A stretch of 56,315 bases of DNA from Pseudanabaena sp. SR411 (GTDB taxonomy: Bacteria; Cyanobacteriota; Cyanobacteriia; Pseudanabaenales; Pseudanabaenaceae), in NCBI RefSeq assembly GCF_002251945.1, contig NZ_NDHW01000062.1:1-56315 (forward strand), written 5' to 3'. Of the stretch, positions 1 through 9,247 are shown one piece after another; within the stretch, counting starts at the first letter, position 1, and each line of letters begins with the position of its first letter. Made by a program: the position numbers and the translations under genes. The notes under the pieces are model-generated. The model was not told where the DNA came from. It made no database searches and worked only from the letters and a program-made list of their open reading frames with translations.

Positions 1-88
1 ATCACTCTCTTAGTCCTATATATATTGAAAGGAAGAATTGTATATCCCTATTTCTATAATCTTTGGTATCTTATTTCTTCGCAAGCCC

Positions 89-217
89 CTAACGTGAGTA
101 AGTTACGCGATCGCTTTCCGAGTCATCCACAATTAAAACATCGATCTCAGTCTTTGCATCAACAAAGCCCCATGACGGCAAATGCGCCTTTGCCGTTTCA
201 GGTCGTAAATTGTCCAT
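89..217 (-). pseudogene. Truncated response-regulator remnant (N-terminal 42 codons)
   Basis: A 42-codon minus-strand frame starts with ATG and ends with TAG. Its product contains TEIDVLIVDDSESDRVTYSR, the first beta strand and acidic pocket of a CheY-like receiver domain (the DD pair after VLIV). A receiver domain needs about 120 residues with a phosphoacceptor Asp near residue 55 and a Lys near 105, and none of that follows. The reading frame stops directly after TYSR, where receivers of this type usually continue. DNA beyond the stop, down to base 1, shows no continuation in any frame. I read it as the 5' stump of a deleted or disrupted two-component gene; a functional 42-residue peptide is unlikely. 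A 64-codon plus-strand frame over the same bases is its shadow. Confidence 0.6.
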
Positions 218-347
218 AGCTAGCAGCTCACGAATTAGAAGCTAATATTTAAGTTGAGTCCTGAGCAATTCATTAAATTTTAATAAACCTGATGATATTC
301 CCCGTTATGCCCAACTCACAGTCCCAAGATGTCTAACAGCATTTTAG

Positions 348-495
348 AACCCATTTTAAGAATTACATGACCCTTACTCGTTTCAAGCTTTGGGTGTCTA
401 GCCCCCCTAAATCCCCCAATTCTTGGGGACTTAAATATGGTTCCCCCCAGAATTGGGGGACTAGGGGGGCAAAAACTACAATTCTTAAATGGTTT
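348..495. repeat. Composite inverted repeat with C-rich/G-rich palindrome
   Basis: The outer arms at 348-364 (AACCCATTTTAAGAATT) and 480-495 are inverted copies with one indel. They enclose an inner palindrome at 401-470 whose arms carry CCCCCCTA/TAGGGGGG and CCCCCAATTCT/AGAATTGGGGG. The size and nested structure suggest a small non-autonomous element. C-rich palindromes of this kind are common in cyanobacterial genomes as far as I recall. No gene is visible from 218 to 727, and the rest of that stretch is AT-rich. Confidence 0.6.
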
Positions 496-562
496 CTTAA
501 ATAAAGAAAACTAAATGATCATAAAAATCAATGACCTCAGAATAATTCTAGCTCTTTCTCAA

Positions 563-593
563 CCTAACACCTAACAGATTGTTAGGTGTTAGG
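563..593. terminator. 14-bp hairpin upstream of sigF
   Basis: Perfect inverted repeat CCTAACACCTAACA / TGTTAGGTGTTAGG with a 3-base loop. No T-run follows on the plus strand, so it may be a structural repeat and not a true terminator. It lies 135 bp ahead of sigF. Confidence 0.4.
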
Positions 594-727
594 TATTTGG
601 AAAATCAAAAAATCCCTAACAGCCTGCAAGGTGACGATCTCTCCTTAAGCCTCTAATCTAAGTACATCGAAACAAGAAATGTTCTTCATGACTTAATGAA
701 CCAGCTTGATTAGTTCAGGGCAAAACT

Positions 728-1564
728 ATGACTACCGCAACACTCACTTTTTTATCTGATATTCCTACTCAGTCCAGCATCACCACCCATAAAGTACGTG
801 AGTTTTCGGCGGCGGACAAAACTACAACCCTCGAATTACTCAAGCAATATCGCAAAGCGCCATCGGCATACCTACGCGATCGCATCGTGCGCTTAAATAT
901 CGGTCTAGTCAAAAAAGAAGTCCATTTCTGGGCAGATCGCCACTCAGAACTCTATGACGATTTATTACAAGTGGGTGCATTGGGCTTAATCGGCGCAGTC
1001 GATCGCTTTGAACTAAATCGCGGCTATGCCTTTAGCTCCTTTGCCGTGCGCTATATTCGTGGCGAAATTCAGCATTATCTACGGGACAAAAACTCATCAG
1101 TACGCATCCCTCGCCGTTGGATGGATCTGCAACAGCAATCAGTACGAGTAATGCAAAAATTGCGTAATACCTTGCAAAGAGAACCTTCCGCGAAGGAAGT
1201 TGCTAACGCTCTTGGCATAACCCTCAGCGAATGGCAAGAAGCAAAACTCGCCTGTCAAAATCGCGCTCCCTTAAGTCTTGATGCACCGATTCGTTCTGAA
1301 GAAGATGATTCTTCCTCTATCGGCGATTTGGTTGCAGATCCTAGAAGTAACATGCAACTACAACAGGATGAAAAATTCCGCTTACAGCAAGCACTCTCAC
1401 TCTTAGAGCAACGCACTAGAGAGATTGTCGAGTTTGTCTTTATTGAAGATCTTCCTCAAAGAGAAGTTGCCAAAATGCTAGGAGTGAGTGCAGTCACAAT
1501 TTCCCGTCAACTCAAGAAAGGTCTATCAACATTGCGTTGTGCCTTAGAAGCTGAAGCTTGCTAA
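728..1564 (+). CDS. sigF: Group 3 RNA polymerase sigma factor, SigF-like
   Basis: A 278-residue sigma-70 family protein that lacks region 1. Region 2 lies at about 50-125: LYDDLLQVGALGLIGAVDRF is the region 2.2 core-binding helix, and FSSFAVRYIRGEI is the 2.3-2.4 DNA-melting and -10 recognition helix. Region 3 follows at about 125-200. Region 4 is at about 220-275, with the HTH LPQREVAKMLGVSAVTISRQ. The length and the YIRGEIQHYLRD signature match the cyanobacterial SigF group, which in Synechocystis is linked to pilus and motility genes and stress. No anti-sigma gene is adjacent, although an RsbW-type kinase is encoded near 25.5 kb. It is convergent with the phosphohexomutase gene. Confidence 0.85.
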   Translation: MTTATLTFLSDIPTQSSITTHKVREFSAADKTTTLELLKQYRKAPSAYLRDRIVRLNIGLVKKEVHFWADRHSELYDDLLQVGALGLIGAVDRFELNRGYAFSSFAVRYIRGEIQHYLRDKNSSVRIPRRWMDLQQQSVRVMQKLRNTLQREPSAKEVANALGITLSEWQEAKLACQNRAPLSLDAPIRSEEDDSSSIGDLVADPRSNMQLQQDEKFRLQQALSLLEQRTREIVEFVFIEDLPQREVAKMLGVSAVTISRQLKKGLSTLRCALEAEAC

Positions 1565-1568
1565 TAAA

Positions 1569-1665
1569 TACAGCGCTTTGTGCTCAAACCCAAACCCAGA
1601 GATTTTTTAAAAGTGTTGCGAAGCAACACTTTTAAAAAATCTCTGGGTTTGCTTGATATTGCTAT
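1569..1665. repeat. Long palindromic element (29-bp arms, GAA loop)
   Basis: The core at 1591-1651 is a perfect 29-bp inverted repeat (CAAACCCAGAGATTTTTTAA... and its complement) with a three-base GAA loop. It is flanked by ACAGCGCTTTG on the left and ends with ATTGCTATA on the right, like the right ends of the TATAGC element family elsewhere in the window. The left ACAGCGCTTTG motif recurs at 52798. It lies between convergent sigF and the phosphohexomutase gene. Confidence 0.75.
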
Positions 1666-1700
1666 AAAAAAGAAGGGGCGTTTCACGCCTCTTCTTTTTA
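1666..1700. terminator. Bidirectional terminator between sigF and the phosphohexomutase gene
   Basis: AAAAAGAAGGGGCG, a 5-base loop, then CGCCTCTTCTTTTT: a 14-bp stem with one G-T pair, flanked by A-run and T-run, so it can serve both strands. It overlaps the stop codon of the minus-strand gene. Confidence 0.75.
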
Positions 1701-3188
1701 GTTGAATTGTTCAGCCCAATTGGCAATCCAGTTGAGGGTTTTATGCACCAGTTCAGGAGTTGCTGCTTCACAATAAAGCCTTAGTAATGGCTCAGTACCA
1801 CTAAAACGAATTAATAGCCAACTTCCATCTGCTAAACGGAACTTAAAGCCATCAGGAGCCTTAGCATCGATTACTTTGCGCCCAGCGATTTCAGTCAATG
1901 AAAACTGTTGAAGAGTAGCTACTAATTTCTCACGCGCCGCCATACCTGAGAGCTTCTTATCAATGCGATCGTAATGAGAAACAAAATTAGTCTGCTTTTG
2001 GAGATCGCTGTAGAGAATGCTCAAATCCTTTCCAGATTCAGCGATCGCCTCTAGCACATATAAAGCCGACAACAAAGCATCACGTTCAGGAATGTGATTG
2101 CCATAGCCGATACCGCCCGACTCTTCACCTCCCAATAGGCAAGGAACGCCAGAGAGCATTCTCTCCGCAATGTACTTGTATCCAACAGGAGTTTCATAAA
2201 CAGTCAGATCGAAAAGGGCGGCGACTTTGGGCATTAAGTCAGATCCACTAATCGTTTTAATCAGTTCTCCTTTAAATCCACGATGCTTAGCAAGATGTTC
2301 TAACAAGATCGGAATTAGGATTTGGGAACTCAGGAAGTTCCCTTCACTATCCACAGCCGCAATGCGATCGGCATCTCCATCGAAGACAAATCCTACTAAA
2401 GTCTTTTCGCGATGATCGTGGTGATAGGTTTTGACTTGACGGAAGAGATCGGCAATATATCTTGGCAGTGGCTCAGGCGCACCCCCACCAAAGAGCGGAT
2501 CAGTATCACTGTTGATTTCAATTAAATTGGCTTGGGTTGTGGATGGCAAATCTAAAATTTTTGCTAAACCTCCTGCGGCAGCCCCATGCATTACGTCTGC
2601 GAATACGGTCAACTTTCCCACCGCGATCGCCTCTTTGATCGCTTCAATATTTACCTTGCCTCGCAAAGCTTCACAATAACTTGCCCATGCATCAAAGGTC
2701 TCGATTTTGCCCACTCTTTTGTCAAGATGATGGCTTTCGTAGACAAAATCACCACGCTCTAAAATCTCCTCAACTTTTGCAGTCACATCTGGTGACACTG
2801 AGCCACCGAATGCACCTTTAATTTTTAAGCCCGAATAGTTGGCAGGGTTATGACTCGCCGTAATTACCAAAGCTCCCAAAGCCTTGCGGTCATAAGCTGC
2901 CCAACTAAACGCAGGTGTCGGTGCAAAGTCATCGGCAAGTAAGACATCAAATCCGATCGCGGCCACGGCTTCAGCAGTACGTTTAGCAAAAGCATCAGAC
3001 ATGAAGCGGCGATCATACCCAACAATAATTGTGTTACTCCCTGACGCACCAAAGATTTGATGCAGAATATGAGCAGCGATCGGTGCAACTGCGGCTAAGC
3101 GATCAAAGGTAAAGTCATCGGCAATGATGCCTCTCCAACCGTCAGTTCCAAAGCGTATGGGGGGATGCAATGTAAATTTGCCGTGCAT
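1698..3188 (-). CDS. Phosphoglucomutase/phosphomannomutase family enzyme
   Basis: A 496-residue alpha-D-phosphohexomutase that interconverts hexose-1- and hexose-6-phosphates. All four signature loops are present. GTDGWRG is at 14-20. ITASHNPANYSG at 109-120 holds the phosphoserine nucleophile Ser112. FDGDADR at 269-275 is the Mg2+ loop. GGEESGG at 352-358 recognises the sugar, and RFSGTEP at 460-466 binds phosphate. The length fits the shorter cyanobacterial paralogue and not the 540-560-residue PgmA type. GlmM is about 450 residues, so substrate preference (glucose or mannose) cannot be fixed from sequence. It starts at ATG and is transcribed away from rpoB. Confidence 0.9.
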   Translation of the reverse strand: MHGKFTLHPPIRFGTDGWRGIIADDFTFDRLAAVAPIAAHILHQIFGASGSNTIIVGYDRRFMSDAFAKRTAEAVAAIGFDVLLADDFAPTPAFSWAAYDRKALGALVITASHNPANYSGLKIKGAFGGSVSPDVTAKVEEILERGDFVYESHHLDKRVGKIETFDAWASYCEALRGKVNIEAIKEAIAVGKLTVFADVMHGAAAGGLAKILDLPSTTQANLIEINSDTDPLFGGGAPEPLPRYIADLFRQVKTYHHDHREKTLVGFVFDGDADRIAAVDSEGNFLSSQILIPILLEHLAKHRGFKGELIKTISGSDLMPKVAALFDLTVYETPVGYKYIAERMLSGVPCLLGGEESGGIGYGNHIPERDALLSALYVLEAIAESGKDLSILYSDLQKQTNFVSHYDRIDKKLSGMAAREKLVATLQQFSLTEIAGRKVIDAKAPDGFKFRLADGSWLLIRFSGTEPLLRLYCEAATPELVHKTLNWIANWAEQFN

Positions 3189-3311
3189 AAGCCTTTCAAA
3201 ATTTCTTTTAGGTTAAAGTTTATCGTGAATTATCCTCAAGTAAAGCAAACTCGCCATAATGGCGCTTTTCGTTTTGCCTACAGCAAAATGAAAACTCAAA
3301 ACCTTGCAATA

Positions 3312-3428
3312 TATAGCAATGAAAGTTTTGCTTAGGACATAAAACCAAAAAGATGAGTGGCGGCGCGAAGCGCCGCCACTCATCTTTTTGGTTTTGGTTT
3401 GTACTAACTAACTCTTTTTTTTGCTATA
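3312..3428. repeat. TATAGC palindromic element, copy A (alpha/beta ends)
   Basis: A 117-bp element with TATAGCAA at the left end and TTGCTATA at the right. The core at 3341-3395 is a perfect 26-bp inverted repeat around a GAA loop, with GGCGGCGC/GCGCCGCC at the tip. The left end module reads AAGTTTTGCTTAGGACATAA and the right one TTTGTACTAACTAACTC. It lies in the 516-bp gap between the phosphohexomutase gene and rpoB; no gene is visible in that gap. Confidence 0.85.
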
Positions 3429-3445
3429 GGCATAATTAATTACAA

Positions 3446-3498
3446 CCCCAAACCAGTAAAGTTGCGCCCCTGCGGGGCACAACTTTACTGGTTTGGGG
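3446..3498. repeat. Palindrome CCCCAAACC...GGTTTGGGG, copy 1
   Basis: Nineteen-base arms (CCCCAAACCAGTAAAGTTG and its complement) enclose a CGCCCC-TGC-GGGG tip. The stem is about 24 bp with one mismatch. A second copy at 13710 has the same architecture with compensated base changes. Confidence 0.75.
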
Positions 3499-3607
3499 AA
3501 TTTATGCTGCACAGGTACTTATGTAGCGATGTAATTTTTGAAGCAAAGGCTTTTTGATTTAGCGAAGGTGTTGTAATTAAAATTTCGACAACACATTAAA
3601 AAACAGC

Positions 3608-3637
3608 TTGACAATCAGATGTCAACTGCGTTAGGAT
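3608..3637 (+). promoter_or_regulatory. Candidate promoter of the rpoB operon
   Basis: TTGACA is followed 18 bp later by TAGGAT, a perfect -35 and a 4/6 match to the -10 consensus, 68 bp before the rpoB ATG. Prediction from pattern only. Confidence 0.4.
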
Positions 3638-3704
3638 TATGTGCTTATGTCTTGAATCAAAACTAGACATATACTCCGCCCACTAAAACTGCAGTCATTA
3701 GTGC

Positions 3705-6700
3705 ATGAATAAGCCTACTCTTGTTACTCCTGCCTTCGTTCTACCAGATCTTGTAGAAATCCAGCGGGAGAGTTTTCGATGGTTCCTAGAAGAAGGACTT
3801 ATTGAAGAGCTTGAGAGTTTCTCACCGATTACAGATTATACGGGCAAAATGGAACTCCATTTTATTGCCAAAGATTATAAACTCAAGCGCCCAAAATATA
3901 GTGTTGATGAGTCCAAACGTCGGGATGCCACCTATGCCGTACAGATGTACGTTCCCACAAGGCTTATCAATAAAGAAACAGGAGAAATAAAAGAGCAAGA
4001 AGTTTTTATCGGCGATCTGCCCCTGATGACAGATCGTGGAACCTTTATTATCAATGGCGCTGAGCGAGTCATCGTCAATCAGATTGTCCGTAGCCCTGGG
4101 GTTTATTACAAGCAAGAGATTGACAAGAACGGTCGTCGTACTTATAACGCTAGCCTCATTCCGAACCGAGGCGCTTGGTTGAAGTTTGAAACCGACAAGA
4201 ATGATCTTGTCTGGGTGCGTATCGACAAAACCCGTAAACTTTCCGCGCAGGTATTACTCAAAGCGATCGGCTTAAGTGATGCCGAAATTCTTGATGCGCT
4301 TACTCACCGTGAGTATTTCCAGAAAACGATTGACAAAGAAGGTCAGTTCGACGAAGACGAAGCACTGAAAGAACTTTATCGTAAGCTGCGTCCAGGTGAG
4401 CCTCCTACAGAGTCTGGTGGACGTGAACTCTTGCGATCGCGCTTTTTTGACCCCAAACGTTATGACCTCGGAAAGGTTGGACGTTACAAGCTCAACAAGA
4501 AATTGCGCTTGAATACCCCTGACACCATGCGGGTATTGACTGAGAAGGATATTCTCACTGCGATTAACTACCTGATCAACCTCAAGTTTGACATCGGTGA
4601 AATCGATGACATTGACCACTTGGGCAACCGTCGCGTCAGATCAGTTGGCGAACTATTGCAAAACCAAGTCCGTGTTGGCTTAAATCGTCTAGAGCGCATC
4701 ATTCGTGAACGGATGACCGTCTCTGATGTTGATGCATTGACACCTGCATCCTTGGTTAACCCCAAGCCCCTAGTTGCCGCAATCAAAGAATTCTTTGGTT
4801 CCAGCCAACTGTCTCAGTTTATGGATCAAACCAATCCTCTAGCTGAGTTGACCCACAAGCGTCGTCTTAGTGCCCTTGGTCCTGGTGGTCTGACCCGTGA
4901 ACGCGCAGGCTTTGCGGTACGTGATATTCACCCTAGCCACTATGGTCGCATCTGCCCCATTGAAACGCCTGAAGGACCTAACGCTGGTCTGATCGGTTCC
5001 TTGGCAACTCACGCTCGTGTGAATCAATACGGTTTCATCGAAACTCCTTATTATGCAGTTGAAAATGGCAAGGTTCTCAAGAACGAAGAACCTGTCTACA
5101 TGACTGCTGATGAAGAAGATGAATTCCGCGTAGCTCCTGGTGACGTAGCCACTAACGATGACGGTTACATTTTTAACGAAATTGTGCCGATTCGTTACCG
5201 CCAAGAATGGGGTACGGCAACACCTGAAGAAATTGACTATGTTGCAGTTTCACCCGTACAGATCATCTCGGTGGCAACATCGCTGATTCCGTTCCTTGAG
5301 CATGATGATGCTAACCGTGCCCTGATGGGATCGAACATGCAACGTCAAGCAGTTCCTCTCTTGCGTCCTGAGCGTCCCCTCGTTGGTACTGGACTCGAAG
5401 CTCAAGCTGCGCGTGACTCAGGGATGGTCATCGTCTCGCGAGTCACAGGTGAAGTCTCCTATGTATCTGCCGATGAAATTCGCGTTAAGGCTGATGATAC
5501 TGGGCTTGAGAGTATCTACCGTCTGCAAAAGTATCAGCGATCAAACCAAGATACCTGTTTAAATCAGCGTCCTCTGGTATGGGTTGGCGATACAGTCGTC
5601 GCAGGACAAGTACTTGCTGATGGCTCAGCAACGGAAGGCGGTGAAATCGCCCTCGGTCAGAACATTCTCGTTGCTTACATGCCTTGGGAAGGCTACAACT
5701 ACGAAGACGCAATTCTAATTAATGAGCGTCTGGTAATTGATGATGTTTACACCTCGATTCACGTTGAAAAATACGAAATTGAGGCGCGTCAAACTAAGCT
5801 TGGGCCTGAAGAAATTACTCGCGAAATTCCTAACGTTGGTGAAGATTCTCTGCGTAACCTTGATGAGCAAGGCATTATTCGCATTGGTGCTTGGGTAAGT
5901 TCTGGTGAAATCCTTGTTGGTAAGGTCACACCTAAAGGTGAATCCGATCAGCCTCCTGAAGAAAAACTCCTCAGAGCAATCTTTGGTGAAAAAGCGCGTG
6001 ATGTAAGAGATAACTCTTTGCGCGTACCTAACGGCGAAAAGGGTCGTGTTGTCGATGTGCGCGTATTTACTCGCGAACAAGGCGATGAGCTTCCTCCGGG
6101 GGCAAACATGGTCGTTCGTGTCTATGTTGCTCAAAAGCGCAAGATCCAAGTCGGCGACAAGATGGCAGGTCGTCATGGTAACAAGGGCATTATTTCTCGG
6201 ATTTTGCCGAAGGAAGATATGCCTTTCTTGCCTGATGGTACGCCTCTCGACATCGTGTTGAATCCCCTGGGTGTGCCTTCTCGGATGAACGTCGGACAAG
6301 TATTTGAATGCTTGCTCGGTTGGGCTGCGGAAAACTTGAATGCCCGCTTTAAGATCGTACCTTTCGATGAAATGTATGGTGAAGAAGCATCTCGTGAGTT
6401 GGTACATGGTCAGCTAGAACATGCTCGTAACCACACTGGCAAAGACTGGATCTTTAATGATGGTTTTCCAGGTAAATTGACCGTGTATGACGGACGCACT
6501 GGTGAACCCTTCGATCAACCTGTGACCGTTGGTAAGGCATACATGCTGAAACTGGTTCACCTTGTTGATGACAAGATTCACGCACGTTCGACAGGTCCTT
6601 ACTCTCTGGTTACCCAGCAACCTCTTGGTGGTAAAGCCCAGCAAGGTGGTCAGCGCTTTGGAGAAATGGAAGTATGGGCGCTGGAAGCTTTTGGTGCAGC

Positions 6701-7007
6701 CTATATTCTCCAAGAACTTCTCACAGTTAAGTCTGATGACATGACTGGACGTAACGAAGCTCTGAATGCGATCGTGAAAGGTCATGCGATTCCTCGTCCT
6801 GGTACGCCTGAATCATTCAAGGTATTGGTGCGCGAGCTTCAGTCTCTCTGTTTAGATGTATCAGTTCACAAACTCTCTGAGGATGGCAGTAACCAAGATA
6901 CTGAAGTAGATCTGATGGTGGATACTGGTTCCCGTCGCACCCCAAATCGTCCAACCTATGAGTCAGTCTATCGAGGTGATATCAACTTTGATGAGGACGA
7001 CGACTAG
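3705..7007 (+). CDS. rpoB: DNA-directed RNA polymerase subunit beta
   Basis: An 1100-residue beta subunit, the usual cyanobacterial length; cyanobacteria lack the large insertions of the E. coli protein. It forms one pincer of the catalytic core. The rifampicin pocket segment [20 protein letters not shown] (about 369-388) is followed by [11 protein letters not shown] and keeps the residues equivalent to E. coli Asp516, His526 and Ser531, so the enzyme should be rifampicin sensitive. [10 protein letters not shown] (about 820) and the C-terminal [19 protein letters not shown] (about 982) are the conserved active-centre and clamp-contact segments. The C terminus is acidic (NFDEDDD). It is the first gene of the operon with rpoC1 and rpoC2. 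Confidence 0.98.
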   Translation: MNKPTLVTPAFVLPDLVEIQRESFRWFLEEGLIEELESFSPITDYTGKMELHFIAKDYKLKRPKYSVDESKRRDATYAVQMYVPTRLINKETGEIKEQEVFIGDLPLMTDRGTFIINGAERVIVNQIVRSPGVYYKQEIDKNGRRTYNASLIPNRGAWLKFETDKNDLVWVRIDKTRKLSAQVLLKAIGLSDAEILDALTHREYFQKTIDKEGQFDEDEALKELYRKLRPGEPPTESGGRELLRSRFFDPKRYDLGKVGRYKLNKKLRLNTPDTMRVLTEKDILTAINYLINLKFDIGEIDDIDHLGNRRVRSVGELLQNQVRVGLNRLERIIRERMTVSDVDALTPASLVNPKPLVAAIKEFFGSSQLSQFMDQTNPLAELTHKRRLSALGPGGLTRERAGFAVRDIHPSHYGRICPIETPEGPNAGLIGSLATHARVNQYGFIETPYYAVENGKVLKNEEPVYMTADEEDEFRVAPGDVATNDDGYIFNEIVPIRYRQEWGTATPEEIDYVAVSPVQIISVATSLIPFLEHDDANRALMGSNMQRQAVPLLRPERPLVGTGLEAQAARDSGMVIVSRVTGEVSYVSADEIRVKADDTGLESIYRLQKYQRSNQDTCLNQRPLVWVGDTVVAGQVLADGSATEGGEIALGQNILVAYMPWEGYNYEDAILINERLVIDDVYTSIHVEKYEIEARQTKLGPEEITREIPNVGEDSLRNLDEQGIIRIGAWVSSGEILVGKVTPKGESDQPPEEKLLRAIFGEKARDVRDNSLRVPNGEKGRVVDVRVFTREQGDELPPGANMVVRVYVAQKRKIQVGDKMAGRHGNKGIISRILPKEDMPFLPDGTPLDIVLNPLGVPSRMNVGQVFECLLGWAAENLNARFKIVPFDEMYGEEASRELVHGQLEHARNHTGKDWIFNDGFPGKLTVYDGRTGEPFDQPVTVGKAYMLKLVHLVDDKIHARSTGPYSLVTQQPLGGKAQQGGQRFGEMEVWALEAFGAAYILQELLTVKSDDMTGRNEALNAIVKGHAIPRPGTPESFKVLVRELQSLCLDVSVHKLSEDGSNQDTEVDLMVDTGSRRTPNRPTYESVYRGDINFDEDDD

Positions 7008-7019
7008 ACTAACCTAGAT

Positions 7020-7058
7020 AATTCGTAATTCGTAATTATCAATTACGAATTACGAATT
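7020..7058. repeat. 18-bp perfect hairpin between rpoB and rpoC1
   Basis: AATTCGTAATTCGTAATT, loop ATC, then the exact complement. Each arm is a tandem repeat of AATTCGT. It sits inside the operon, 13 bp after the rpoB stop and 65 bp before rpoC1, with no T-run, so it is not a standard terminator. Confidence 0.75.
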
Positions 7059-7122
7059 ATGGCTATGCAGCTAAAGAATTTATCAATATAAATAGTCAAT
7101 TTATTTAAGGACGTTGTAACGT

Positions 7123-9159
7123 ATGGCGAAAGTGGAACAGCGATTTGACTATGTCAAGATTGGCTTGGCATCACCTGATCGCATTCGTAAATGGGGCGAA
7201 CGTGTTCTACCAAATGGCAGTTTGGTTGGCGAAGTCACAAAACCTGAAACAATTAACTACCGCACACTGAAGCCAGAAATGGATGGCTTGTTCTGTGAGC
7301 GGATTTTTGGTCCTGCTAAGGACTGGGAATGTCATTGCGGCAAGTATAAGCGTGTGCGCCATCGTGGCATCGTTTGTGAACGTTGCGGTGTAGAAGTCAC
7401 GGAGTCACGAGTACGCCGTCACCGCATGGGCTTCATTAAGTTAGCAGCTTCGGTTACCCATGTATGGTATCTCAAGGGTATTCCTAGTTATATGGCGACT
7501 TTGCTGGATATCCCTCTACGTGATGTCGAGCAAATTGTTTACTTTAATGCCTACGTTGTCCTTAATCCCGGAATTCAGTCTGAGGTTGATGGTGTAATTG
7601 TTTCCGTCAATAGCCGTGAGATCCGTATTCGTGGCGTTGACGGTATTGAAAGAGCTTACCATCTGCATCCTAAACATGTTTCCACTGTTACTGAAGGGAA
7701 AGTTGTTGAAGCTGGAGAGGCGATCGCTAGTGCCTATAATCTCTCATACAAGCAACTGCTTTCTGAGGATCAATGGATTGATCTAGAAGATCAGATCTAT
7801 GCTGAAGATCCAGTCTTAGACGGTATTGAAGTTGGTATTGGTGCTGAAGCAATCAAGCAATTATTGCAAAATATCAATCTTGAAAAAGAAGCCGAACGTC
7901 TCCGTACTGATATTGAAAACTCTAAGGGTCAAAAACGCGCCAAATTAATCAAACGTTTGCGTGTAGTTGATAACTTTGTGGCAACTGGCTCGAAGCCAGA
8001 CTGGATGGTATTGGATGTCATTCCTGTAATCCCTCCAGATTTGCGTCCGATGGTACAGCTTGATGGTGGACGCTTTGCTACCAGCGACTTGAATGACCTC
8101 TATCGCCGTGTAATCAACCGTAATAACCGTTTAGCACGTTTACAAGAAATTCTTGCACCTGAAATTATCGTTCGTAACGAAAAACGGATGTTGCAAGAAG
8201 CTGTTGATGCGCTCATCGATAATGGTCGTCGCGGTCGGACGGTAGTTGGTGCAAACAATCGCCCACTTAAGTCTCTCTCAGACATTATCGAAGGAAAGCA
8301 AGGTCGTTTCCGTCAAAACTTGCTCGGTAAACGGGTTGACTACTCTGGTCGTTCAGTCATCGTCGTTGGTCCTAACCTCAAGATTCACCAATGTGGTTTG
8401 CCTAAGGAAATGGCGATCGAGCTGTTCCAGCCCTTTGTAATTCATCGCCTGATCAAAACAGGTTTGGTGAATAACATCAAAGCTGCCAAGAAACTGATTC
8501 AGCGTAATGATCCAGCCGTTTGGGACGTTCTAGAGGATGTGATCCGAGAACACCCCGTCATGCTCAACCGTGCTCCGACGTTGCACCGTTTGGGTATTCA
8601 AGCCTTTGAACCATTGCTTGTTAGTGGTCGTGCGATCCAATTGCATCCCCTCGTTTGTCCAGCCTTTAACGCTGACTTTGACGGTGACCAAATGGCGGTT
8701 CACGTACCTCTATCGATTGAAGCGCAAGCAGAAGCACGCTTGTTGATGTTGGCTTCTAACAACATTCTCTCACCTGCAACAGGTCGTCCGATCGTCACAC
8801 CTAGCCAAGATATGGTTTTGGGCTGTTACTATCTCACCACTGAAAATCCCTATAAGCAGAAAGGTGAAGGACGTTACTTTGCTAACTTTAACGATGTCGT
8901 GATGGCATACGAACAAGGCGAAATTGACATTCATGCCAATGTTTGGGTGCGTTTCGAGGGAATCGTGGAAGGACAAGGTGCAGTCAAGGAAAATGAGGAA
9001 CCGAAAGTTACGGTTCTCGAAGATGGCACAAAGGTCAAGGAGTATGATTTCCGACGGACTCGTGAAGATGCGGAAGGTGGCTTGATTTCGCAGTACATCA
9101 AAACTACTCCTGGGCGCGTAATTTTCAATCAGGCAATTTATGCGTCTCTAGCTAGCTAA
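7123..9159 (+). CDS. rpoC1: DNA-directed RNA polymerase subunit gamma (RpoC1)
   Basis: The N-terminal part of the split beta-prime subunit. It carries the zinc site [20 protein letters not shown] (70-89, four Cys) and the catalytic Mg2+ loop NADFDGDQ at 516-523, with the three Asp. The product has 678 residues, about 50 more than the roughly 625 I expect for cyanobacterial RpoC1. The excess lies at 151-205, between YVVLNPG and NLSYKQLL, where most relatives run almost directly from one to the other. The extra stretch contains [16 protein letters not shown] and [14 protein letters not shown], the rhythm of a sandwich-barrel hybrid motif. The second gene of the operon; rpoC2 follows after 88 bp. 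Confidence 0.97.
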   Translation: MAKVEQRFDYVKIGLASPDRIRKWGERVLPNGSLVGEVTKPETINYRTLKPEMDGLFCERIFGPAKDWECHCGKYKRVRHRGIVCERCGVEVTESRVRRHRMGFIKLAASVTHVWYLKGIPSYMATLLDIPLRDVEQIVYFNAYVVLNPGIQSEVDGVIVSVNSREIRIRGVDGIERAYHLHPKHVSTVTEGKVVEAGEAIASAYNLSYKQLLSEDQWIDLEDQIYAEDPVLDGIEVGIGAEAIKQLLQNINLEKEAERLRTDIENSKGQKRAKLIKRLRVVDNFVATGSKPDWMVLDVIPVIPPDLRPMVQLDGGRFATSDLNDLYRRVINRNNRLARLQEILAPEIIVRNEKRMLQEAVDALIDNGRRGRTVVGANNRPLKSLSDIIEGKQGRFRQNLLGKRVDYSGRSVIVVGPNLKIHQCGLPKEMAIELFQPFVIHRLIKTGLVNNIKAAKKLIQRNDPAVWDVLEDVIREHPVMLNRAPTLHRLGIQAFEPLLVSGRAIQLHPLVCPAFNADFDGDQMAVHVPLSIEAQAEARLLMLASNNILSPATGRPIVTPSQDMVLGCYYLTTENPYKQKGEGRYFANFNDVVMAYEQGEIDIHANVWVRFEGIVEGQGAVKENEEPKVTVLEDGTKVKEYDFRRTREDAEGGLISQYIKTTPGRVIFNQAIYASLAS

Positions 9160-9162
9160 ATG

Positions 9163-9197
9163 TTATAAATAGCCGCGCTTGGCGTGGCTATTTATAA
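9163..9197. repeat. 16-bp hairpin between rpoC1 and rpoC2
   Basis: TTATAAATAGCCGCGC, loop TTG, GCGTGGCTATTTATAA; one G-T pair. There is no T-run. It begins 3 bp after the rpoC1 stop. Confidence 0.7.
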
Positions 9198-9247
9198 CCA
9201 TAGAATTTCGATTAATTACTCAAAAGATTATTTAATAGCTTAATACC

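Noticed and set aside
25-219. 64-codon plus-strand frame
   Set aside because: It lies opposite the receiver-domain remnant, whose minus-strand reading gives a clear protein motif; the plus-strand product has no recognisable feature.
5715-6407. 230-codon minus-strand frame in rpoB
   Set aside because: Antisense shadow of a highly conserved rpoB region; no family resemblance.
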